DNA from: an uncultured Lachnospiraceae bacterium
GTDB taxonomy: Bacteria; Bacillota; Clostridia; Lachnospirales; Lachnospiraceae
Direction: 5' to 3'
NCBI GenBank assembly: GCA_902772565.1
Contig: CACYBJ010000096.1
Location: 1 to 9,357, forward strand
DNA: 9,357 nucleotides
A program made the translations under genes and the position numbers. Numbering within the stretch: position 1 is the stretch's first letter; each line of letters begins with the position of its first letter. The notes under the pieces are model-generated. The model searched no databases. It was not told the DNA's origin and saw only the letters and a list, made by a program, of their open reading frames with translations. Shown one piece after another: positions 1 to 5,541 of the stretch.

Positions 1-849
1 AACCGTCCGGATCTTAAAGTTCTTTATACAACTACCGATGCCTACGTACATGACTATGTACAGAGCGTAAGACCGGGTGCCGAGAACTACGAACCATTCA
101 GAAACAAATACAGAACCAATGATGTTCTTTTAATAGACGACATCCAGTTCATTATTGATAAGGAAGCAACTCAGCTTGAATTTTTCCATACCTTTAATGA
201 AATGAAGGAATCAGGACGTCAGATTATTATTTCATCCGACCGTCCTCCGAGAGAATTCACGGTACTTGAAGAAAGACTCAGATCACGTTTCGAAATGGGA
301 CTTACGGTTGATATCCAGCCTCCTACCTACGAAACAAGACTTGCAATCCTTAATAACAAGGCACAGTCTGAAAATATTTCCATAAAAAGCGAAGTTCTGG
401 CTTACATTGCAGAGAATGTAAAACTCAACATCAGAGAGCTGGAAGGCGCATTCAACAGAATAGTAGCCATGGGAAGACTTCAGAGAAGAGAAATCAACAT
501 TGATTTTGCAACCGAAGCCTTAAAGGACATTATCAGTCCCAATGAAAAGCAGGTTATTACTCCCGAAAGAGTAATAAGAGTGGTAGCCGATCACTATAAC
601 CTTACGGAGGCTCAGCTTGCATCATCGGACAGAAGCAAAAACATTGCTCATCCAAGACAGATATCAATGTACCTTTGCTCAAAGCTTTGTCCCGACTCTT
701 CCTTAAATGATATAGCCAAGTGTCTTGGAGACAGAGATCACTCTACCATTATTCACGGAAGAGATACCATTAAGAACAAACTCGAAAAGGATGAATCTCT
801 TAAAAATAATATAGAAACCATCATTAAAAAGATTAATCCACCGGATTAA
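1..849 (+). CDS. dnaA: Chromosomal replication initiator DnaA (5' end missing)
   Basis: DnaA is the AAA+ initiator that binds DnaA boxes and melts the origin. The reading frame is open from base 1 to the TAA at 847-849 (282 codons), so the window edge removes roughly the first 160-170 residues, including domain I and Walker A. Visible parts are Walker B (VLLIDDIQF, bases 124-150), the ISSDRPP sensor I stretch (from base 226), the EERLRSRF box with the arginine finger (about 268-291), the NIRELEGA sensor II helix (about 430-453), and the domain IV helix-turn-helix ending in the DnaA signature GDRDHSTIIHG (727-759). That signature contacts the DnaA box; the family form is usually GGRDHTTVxHA, so Asp replaces the second Gly and Ser the first Thr, both mild changes. 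The gene lies directly before an oriC-like spacer and dnaN, as in most Firmicutes. The identification is secure. Confidence 0.98.
   Translation, partial: NRPDLKVLYTTTDAYVHDYVQSVRPGAENYEPFRNKYRTNDVLLIDDIQFIIDKEATQLEFFHTFNEMKESGRQIIISSDRPPREFTVLEERLRSRFEMGLTVDIQPPTYETRLAILNNKAQSENISIKSEVLAYIAENVKLNIRELEGAFNRIVAMGRLQRREINIDFATEALKDIISPNEKQVITPERVIRVVADHYNLTEAQLASSDRSKNIAHPRQISMYLCSKLCPDSSLNDIAKCLGDRDHSTIIHGRDTIKNKLEKDESLKNNIETIIKKINPPD
833..849 (+). other. Short inverted repeat spanning the dnaA stop codon
   Basis: TTAATCC (833-839), a 3-nt loop and GGATTAA (843-849) form a perfect 7-bp inverted repeat whose right arm contains the dnaA stop codon. No T-run follows, so it is not an ordinary intrinsic terminator. 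The right arm touches a DnaA-box-like site at 849-857. It could be a weak mRNA 3'-end structure or chance. Confidence 0.4.
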
Positions 850-857
850 GTGGATAA
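849..857 (-). promoter_or_regulatory. DnaA-box-like site, reverse orientation
   Basis: AGTGGATAA matches the reverse-strand DnaA box TGTGGATAA at 8 of 9 positions. It begins on the last base of the dnaA stop codon. It may bind DnaA as part of the origin or in dnaA-dnaN autoregulation. Confidence 0.55.
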
Positions 858-951
858 GTATGTTGAAAAGCTGTTAGCAGCCCTTTGATAGATTTAATAG
901 CATTCTTTTAGAATTTTTTCCTGCAGGATTTTAATCCAAATAACATGTTTA

Positions 952-971
952 TTATCCTGATTTTATCCAAC
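952..971 (+). promoter_or_regulatory. Two weak DnaA-box-like sites, 11 bp apart
   Basis: TTATCCTGA (952-960) and TTATCCAAC (963-971) each match TTATCCACA at 7 of 9 positions, both keeping the TTATCC core. They face the same way with start points 11 bp apart, about one helical turn, which would place DnaA molecules on the same face of the helix. Individually they are weak; the regular spacing is what makes them worth listing. Confidence 0.35.
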
Positions 972-991
972 AGGGTTTTAACAGGGGTTTT
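969..991 (+). repeat. Tandem 11/12-mer in the origin spacer
   Basis: AACAGGGTTTT (969-979) is followed immediately by AACAGGGGTTTT (980-991), differing by one extra G. It lies between the weak DnaA-like pair and the unwinding module. Function unknown; it may be an origin-specific repeat or chance. Confidence 0.5.
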
Positions 992-1018
992 CCAAGTAAC
1001 AGCAAGGCTTTGAGCCAC

Positions 1019-1066
1019 TTATCAACAAATCCACAGCCCTTATTATTATTATTATATTTATATAAT
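1019..1066 (+). promoter_or_regulatory. Predicted origin unwinding module: DnaA boxes, GC patch and DnaA-trios
   Basis: TTATCAACA (1019-1027, 8 of 9 to consensus) is followed, sharing one base, by AAATCCACA (1027-1035, 7 of 9 with the TCCACA core intact). Next comes GCCC (1036-1039), then five consecutive TTA triplets (1040-1054) leading into further pure A/T sequence to about 1070. On the bottom strand each TTA reads 3'-AAT-5', which fits the DnaA-trio motif 3'-(G/A)AT-5' described for B. subtilis. Paired boxes, a short GC patch and trios in the same orientation is the known order of the basal unwinding system, where DnaA spreads from the double-stranded boxes onto one strand. This predicts strand opening at about 1040-1070. 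Confidence 0.7.
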
Positions 1067-1101
1067 AATTAAAAAGGCGGCGTCACCTTCGGTGAAAATA
1101 C

Positions 1102-1130
1102 TTCAGTAAGCTTAATAACTGTCCTATAAA
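1102..1130 (+). promoter_or_regulatory. Candidate dnaN promoter
   Basis: TATAAA (1125-1130) matches the -10 consensus at 5 of 6 positions. It lies 17 bp after TTCAGT (1102-1107), which matches the -35 consensus at only 3 of 6. Transcription would begin near 1137, just ahead of the dnaN ribosome binding site, and would exclude the upstream ATG at 1130. The weak -35 makes this tentative; dnaN may also be read through from dnaA. Confidence 0.35.
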
Positions 1131-1159
1131 TGAATGTTTATAACCAGGGAGGAATTAAA

Positions 1160-2269
1160 ATGATTTTCCATTGTCAGCAGAATGAAATCGTAAATGCTAT
1201 CAATACCGGTATTAAAGCTATTTCTACCAGAACCACAATGCCTATACTTGAATGCTTCTATCTTGAAGCATCCAATGATGAATTAAAAATCACATCCAAT
1301 AACATGGAGCTTGGTATCAAAACAACCATTCCTGCAAGAGTGGAAGAATCCGGAACCGTATGTCTTAACGCAAAGATGCTTTCAGACATTATTCACAAGC
1401 TTCCCGACGAGATGATCAGGTTCAACATCAATGATTCCTTTATGGCTGTTATTTCCTGCGGAAAGATAAAGATGACCATCGGAGGACAGAGCGGTGATGA
1501 TTATCCTCTTCTTACGGAAATAGAAAGAGAAAAGTGCATAACAATCAGTTCTTTAGGTCTTAAAGATATTATCAGACAGACTATCTTTTCCATTTCCGAC
1601 AACGAAACCACCAAGGTTCTGACAGGTGAGCATTTTGAAATCAATGGCGATGAGCTTCGCGTATCTGCCTGCGATACTCACAGAATAGCCATCAGAAAGA
1701 TGCAGCTTAAGGAATCCTATGATGCAGTGGATGTAGTTATTCCCGGAAAATCTCTTATAGAACTTAATAAAATACTTGAAAGCGATGCGGAAAAGAATGT
1801 TAATCTCTTCGTTACAAACAATACTGTAATGTTTGAAATGGACAATACTATCATTCTTTCAAGACTCATTGAAGCCAAGTATCTTAATATTAACCAGATG
1901 ATCAGCAATGATTTTGAAACAAAGATTGTTGTTAACAAGAAAAAACTCTACGATTGTCTGGACAGAGCTACTCTTTTTGCAAGAGAGTCAGAAAGAAAGC
2001 CTATCATCTTTAACATCTACGATGAAAGAATGGCTCTTAACATGAATTCAACAATCGGTACGGCAGATGACGAGCTGGACATCGAAAAAGAAGGAAAGAA
2101 TCTCATGATAGGTTTCAATCCAAAGTTCTTTATTGATGTTATACGTGCAATCGATGATGAGGAAATCACCATCTACATGACCAACCAGAAGGCACCATGC
2201 TATATCAGAAGTAACGACGGTTCCTATAATTACCTTGTTCTTCCGGTACAGTTTAATGCATCTGTATAA
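1160..2269 (+). CDS. dnaN: DNA polymerase III subunit beta (sliding clamp)
   Basis: DnaN forms the dimeric ring that tethers polymerase III and many repair proteins to DNA. From ATG 1160 the product is 369 residues, the normal length for the family (about 365-380), which has three repeated clamp folds of roughly 120 residues each. Recognisable stretches are the N-terminal ISTRTTMPILECFYLEA, the central ACDTHRIAIRK, and the C-terminal YNYLVLPVQF end, which resembles the usual (Y)LILP(V/M)R terminus that helps form the protein-binding pocket. An ATG 30 bases upstream (1130) is in frame, but AGGGAGGA at 1146-1153 lies 6 bases before ATG 1160, and only that start gives the usual short MIF N-terminus. 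The gene follows oriC and precedes yaaA by 30 bp. Confidence 0.97.
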   Translation: MIFHCQQNEIVNAINTGIKAISTRTTMPILECFYLEASNDELKITSNNMELGIKTTIPARVEESGTVCLNAKMLSDIIHKLPDEMIRFNINDSFMAVISCGKIKMTIGGQSGDDYPLLTEIEREKCITISSLGLKDIIRQTIFSISDNETTKVLTGEHFEINGDELRVSACDTHRIAIRKMQLKESYDAVDVVIPGKSLIELNKILESDAEKNVNLFVTNNTVMFEMDNTIILSRLIEAKYLNINQMISNDFETKIVVNKKKLYDCLDRATLFARESERKPIIFNIYDERMALNMNSTIGTADDELDIEKEGKNLMIGFNPKFFIDVIRAIDDEEITIYMTNQKAPCYIRSNDGSYNYLVLPVQFNASV

Positions 2270-2299
2270 TAAAAAATTCGAAAGATATTAGTTTGAAAC

Positions 2300-2506
2300 A
2301 TGGAAACAGTAACAATCAGAGATGAATTTATAAAACTCGGTCAGGCTCTTAAGCTTGCCGGACTTGTGGGTTCGGGAGTCGAAGCCAAAGACGTAATTGC
2401 AGATGGCGAAGTAAAGGTAAACGGTGAAGTTGAAACCAGAAGAGGAAAAAAACTCTATAAGGGCGATACCGTAGAATTTGCCGGACAGGCATTTGTCATA
2501 GATTAA
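2300..2506 (+). CDS. yaaA: S4-domain RNA-binding protein YaaA
   Basis: A 68-residue protein made almost entirely of one S4 fold. The key pattern is LGQALKLAGLVGSGVEAK, then VKVNGEVETRRGKKLYKGDTVEF, matching the small S4 proteins always found between dnaN and recF in Firmicutes (B. subtilis YaaA, also called RlbA). S4 domains bind structured RNA, and the B. subtilis homologue has been linked to ribosome assembly; the exact role here is inferred. No clear Shine-Dalgarno sequence is visible in 2270-2299, unlike the neighbouring genes, so initiation may be weak or depend on reading from dnaN. The stop codon overlaps the recF start by one base (TAATG), which suggests translational coupling. Confidence 0.93.
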   Translation: METVTIRDEFIKLGQALKLAGLVGSGVEAKDVIADGEVKVNGEVETRRGKKLYKGDTVEFAGQAFVID

Positions 2507-3591
2507 TGATCATTAAAGCATTACAACTTAAGGATTTCAGAAATTATGAAAATCTGGACATAGGTTTTTCCGAGAAGACCAACATCTTTTACGGTGACAA
2601 TGCCCAGGGAAAGACCAACATACTGGAATCGATTTTTCTGATGGCCACCACGAAGTCCTACAGAGGGGCCAAGGAAAAAGAAATGATAAGGCATGATTCG
2701 GGAGAGTCCCACATCCGTATTGTGATGAATAAAATGGGTGCCGATCACAGAATGGATATGCACCTTAAAAAGAATTCTCCCAAGGGAGCTGCCATAGACG
2801 GTATACCCATCAGGAGAAGTTCCGAACTTTACGGAATGCTTCATGTCATATCTTTTTCTCCCGAGGACTTAACTCTTATAAAAAACGGTCCTTCAGAAAG
2901 AAGAAGATTCATGGACATGGAACTCTGCCAGCTTGACAGAGTATACTTCTCAAATCTTGCAAGTTACGGCAAAGCTCTTGCCCAGAGGAATAATCTTCTT
3001 AAGCAGATAGACCGGGACCGCGCACTTGCGGCAACCATAGATATCTGGAACGAGCAGCTTGTAAAGTATGGAACGGAAATAATAAAAGCCCGTGAGGATT
3101 TTATAAACAGTCTGGCGCCGGTGCTTTGTAAAAAGCATGAAAGCATCAGCAGCGGAAAAGAAAAGCTCAGAATCGAGTATGTTAAGAATACCCGTGAAGA
3201 AGAGTTTTTGGAAAAGCTGGAAAAGAGCCTCGACAGGGACATTTATCTGAAGGCCACATCCTACGGACCACACAAGGACGACCTGGCATTTTTTATTAAT
3301 GATGACAATGTCAGAATATACGGTTCCCAGGGTCAGCAAAGGACGGCAGCACTTTCTCTTAAACTTTCAGAAATAGAACTGGTTAAGAAAAGAATAGGCG
3401 ACAGTCCGGTTCTGCTTCTGGATGATGTCCTTTCAGAACTGGACAGAAACAGACAGAACAGTCTTCTTAACGAAATTAAGGAAGTACAGACATTTATCAC
3501 CTGTACGGGACTTGAAGAATTTATAGAAAGCCGCAGCAGCGACAACAGAATTTTCCACATCGAAGGCGGAAAAGTAATACTTGGAGGTTAA
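2506..3591 (+). CDS. recF: DNA replication and repair protein RecF
   Basis: RecF is an SMC/ABC-type ATPase that, with RecO and RecR, loads RecA at single-strand gaps and stalled forks. The 361-residue length is typical. Visible motifs are the N-terminal LKDFRNYENL, Walker A GDNAQGKT (residues 30-37), the SPEDL stretch, the ABC signature SQGQQRT (274-280), and Walker B with the D-loop, VLLLDDVLSELD (302-313). All residues needed for ATP binding and hydrolysis appear intact. The ATG at 2506 overlaps the yaaA stop; the nearest purine-rich sequence (about 2483-2489) is too far for a good ribosome binding site, so coupling to yaaA translation is likely. gyrB starts 2 bp after the stop, and its ribosome binding site lies inside the recF 3' end. 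The small remB/yaaB gene often found here in Bacillus is absent. Confidence 0.97.
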   Translation: MIIKALQLKDFRNYENLDIGFSEKTNIFYGDNAQGKTNILESIFLMATTKSYRGAKEKEMIRHDSGESHIRIVMNKMGADHRMDMHLKKNSPKGAAIDGIPIRRSSELYGMLHVISFSPEDLTLIKNGPSERRRFMDMELCQLDRVYFSNLASYGKALAQRNNLLKQIDRDRALAATIDIWNEQLVKYGTEIIKAREDFINSLAPVLCKKHESISSGKEKLRIEYVKNTREEEFLEKLEKSLDRDIYLKATSYGPHKDDLAFFINDDNVRIYGSQGQQRTAALSLKLSEIELVKKRIGDSPVLLLDDVLSELDRNRQNSLLNEIKEVQTFITCTGLEEFIESRSSDNRIFHIEGGKVILGG

Positions 3592-3593
3592 AC

Positions 3594-5522
3594 ATGGACA
3601 ACGAAAGGGTTGAACAGGAATACGGAGCGGAACAGATACAAATCCTGGAAGGTCTCGATCCCGTAAGAAAGAGACCGGGTATGTATATCGGTACCACTTC
3701 TGCCAGAGGTCTTCACCATCTTGTTTACGAAATAGTGGACAACGCGGTGGATGAAGCTCTTGCCGGTTACTGTACCGAAATCAATGTTACCATCAACAAC
3801 GACGGTTCCATTACGGTAGAGGATAACGGCCGAGGCATTCCCGTTGACAAAAACAAGGAAAAAGGCATCTCGTCCGTAGAAGTAGTATTTACCATACTTC
3901 ACGCCGGTGGAAAGTTCGGCGGCGGCGGATACAAAGTATCCGGCGGTCTTCACGGCGTAGGTGCATCTGTCGTAAATGCTCTTTCCACATGGCTTCAGGT
4001 AGAAGTAAGACATGACGGACACAAGTATTACCAGAAGTATAACCGCGGTGTGGCTGAGAAGCCCCTTGAGCAGGTAGGTACGGCAACCACAACTGGAACC
4101 ACCGTTACTTTCCTTCCGGATCCGGAAATCTTTACCGAAACCACCGTATTTGACTATGATACCTTAAAGACACGTCTTCGTGAGATGGCATTCCTTACCA
4201 AGGGTCTGCGCATCTGCCTTCATGACAGAAGAGAAGGACAAGAGCGCGATCATAATTTCCACTATGAAGGCGGTATTATCGAGTACGTTAAGTATCTTAA
4301 CAAGGCAAATACAGCCCTCTACCCGGAAGTTTTCTACTGTGAAGGCACTGTAGGGGATGTGGAAGTTGAAGTAGCACTTCAGCACAATGACGGTTATTCC
4401 GAAATGGTCAACGGTTTTGTAAATAATATTATTACTCCCGAAGGCGGAACACACATCGTCGGTTTCAGAAATGCTCTTACCAAGACATTTAACAATTATG
4501 CCAAGAAGAATAAGCTCATTAAGGAGAATGAGGAAAACCTTTCCGGTGAAGATATCCGTGAAGGACTTACAGCAATCGTAAGGAGCAAAATCCCCGAGCC
4601 TCAGTTTGAAGGACAGACCAAGCAGAAACTTGGTAACTCCGAAGCAAGAGGAGCGGTGGACAGCATTGTTTCCGAAAAACTAACTTACTTCCTTGAGCAG
4701 AATCCGGGTATCGGAAAAGTAATAGTTGAGAAATCCCTTCTTGCACAGCGCGCAAGAGAAGCTGCAAGAAAGGCCAAGGAACTTACCAGAAGAAAATCCG
4801 CCCTTGAGGGCATGTCACTTCCGGGTAAGCTTGCGGACTGCTCCGACAAGGATCCGGAGAAGTGCGAAATTTTCATAGTCGATGGAGATTCCGCCGGCGG
4901 CTCGGCCAAAACAGCAAGAAGCCGTGCGACTCAGGCTATCCTTCCTCTCAGAGGTAAGATCCTTAACGTTGAGAAGGCAAGACTTGACCATGCTCTTTCC
5001 AATGCGGAAATCCAGGCAATGATCACCGCCTTCGGCACAGGCATTCATGATGATTTCGATATCAGCAAATTAAGATATCACAAAATCATTATCATGACAG
5101 ATGCCGACGTGGACGGCGCCCACATTGCAACACTGCTTCTTACCTTCATGTACAGATTCATGCCCGAACTTATCAAGCAGGGCTATGTATATCTGGCAAC
5201 ACCTCCTCTCTACAAGATTGAGAAGAACAAGAAGGTATGGTACGCATACAACGACGACGAACTTAATAAGATCATGACTGAAATCGGTCGTGATTCAAGC
5301 AATAAGGTTCAGCGTTACAAGGGTCTCGGAGAAATGGATGCCGAGCAGCTCTGGGAAACAACCATGGATCCCGAGAAGAGAATCCTTAAGCGCGTAAACA
5401 TGGACAACGATGCTTTAAGCGAACTGGATGTTACTTTCAGAATCCTCATGGGTGACGAAGTAGATCCCCGAAGAGAATTCATCGAAGCCAATGCCAAGTA
5501 TGCGGAGAATATTGATATCTAA
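3594..5522 (+). CDS. gyrB: DNA gyrase subunit B
   Basis: GyrB is the ATPase subunit of gyrase (GyrB2GyrA2), which introduces negative supercoils. The 642 residues match Gram-positive GyrB (about 640). Domains are a GHKL ATPase with catalytic Glu46 and Mg-binding Asn50 (YEIVDNAVDEA), the VEDNGRGIP loop and GGLHGVGASVVNAL lid; a transducer with the QTK loop (Gln341-Lys343) contacting ATP; a Toprim domain with IMTDADVDGAH (Asp503, Asp505, Asp507 binding metal); and the RYKGLGEM tail. The Toprim motif normally written EGDSAGGSAK reads DGDSAGGSAK, with Asp430 (codon GAT at 4881-4883) at the position of E. coli Glu424. GGAGG at 3583-3587 lies 6 bases before the ATG. Gyrase rather than ParE is indicated by the operon with recF and gyrA. 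Confidence 0.97.
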   Translation: MDNERVEQEYGAEQIQILEGLDPVRKRPGMYIGTTSARGLHHLVYEIVDNAVDEALAGYCTEINVTINNDGSITVEDNGRGIPVDKNKEKGISSVEVVFTILHAGGKFGGGGYKVSGGLHGVGASVVNALSTWLQVEVRHDGHKYYQKYNRGVAEKPLEQVGTATTTGTTVTFLPDPEIFTETTVFDYDTLKTRLREMAFLTKGLRICLHDRREGQERDHNFHYEGGIIEYVKYLNKANTALYPEVFYCEGTVGDVEVEVALQHNDGYSEMVNGFVNNIITPEGGTHIVGFRNALTKTFNNYAKKNKLIKENEENLSGEDIREGLTAIVRSKIPEPQFEGQTKQKLGNSEARGAVDSIVSEKLTYFLEQNPGIGKVIVEKSLLAQRAREAARKAKELTRRKSALEGMSLPGKLADCSDKDPEKCEIFIVDGDSAGGSAKTARSRATQAILPLRGKILNVEKARLDHALSNAEIQAMITAFGTGIHDDFDISKLRYHKIIIMTDADVDGAHIATLLLTFMYRFMPELIKQGYVYLATPPLYKIEKNKKVWYAYNDDELNKIMTEIGRDSSNKVQRYKGLGEMDAEQLWETTMDPEKRILKRVNMDNDALSELDVTFRILMGDEVDPRREFIEANAKYAENIDI

Positions 5523-5541
5523 ACCGTAAGGAAGGAAATAC

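Larger units (their letters stand above)
850..1159. other. Intergenic oriC-like region between dnaA and dnaN
   Basis: This 310-bp spacer has no convincing coding frame. It is AT-rich and holds several DnaA-box-like sites (849-857, 952-960, 963-971, 1019-1027, 1027-1035), a tandem 11/12-mer (969-991), and an AT-only stretch of about 30 bp (1040-1070) followed by a GC-richer patch (1076-1094) and the dnaN leader. The position between dnaA and dnaN matches the chromosomal origin, or its unwinding half, in many Firmicutes. Many of these species also have a second DnaA-box cluster upstream of dnaA, which would lie outside this window. Origin activity is inferred from context and motifs only. Confidence 0.8.

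Noticed and set aside
986..996. TTTTCCAAG as another DnaA box
   Set aside because: Only 6 of 9 positions match and the CACA end is lost.
1061..1066. TATAAT as a dnaN -10 box
   Set aside because: The hexamer is perfect but lies in an A/T-only stretch where it is expected by chance, and no -35-like hexamer sits 16-18 bp upstream. It is better explained as part of the unwinding region.
1083..1095. Hairpin TCACC-TTC-GGTGA as a dnaA terminator
   Set aside because: The stem is only 5 bp with a 3-nt loop and no T-run follows; too weak to call a terminator.
1130..1159. In-frame upstream ATG that would extend DnaN by 10 residues
   Set aside because: A good ribosome binding site (1146-1153) sits inside this stretch, correctly spaced for ATG 1160. 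The added residues (MNVYNQGGIK) are unlike DnaN N-termini, and the candidate -10 box overlaps the ATG.
3588..4022. 144-codon open frame on the minus strand
   Set aside because: It is fully antisense to the gyrB ATPase region with no family resemblance or start signal; a by-product of gyrB codon use.
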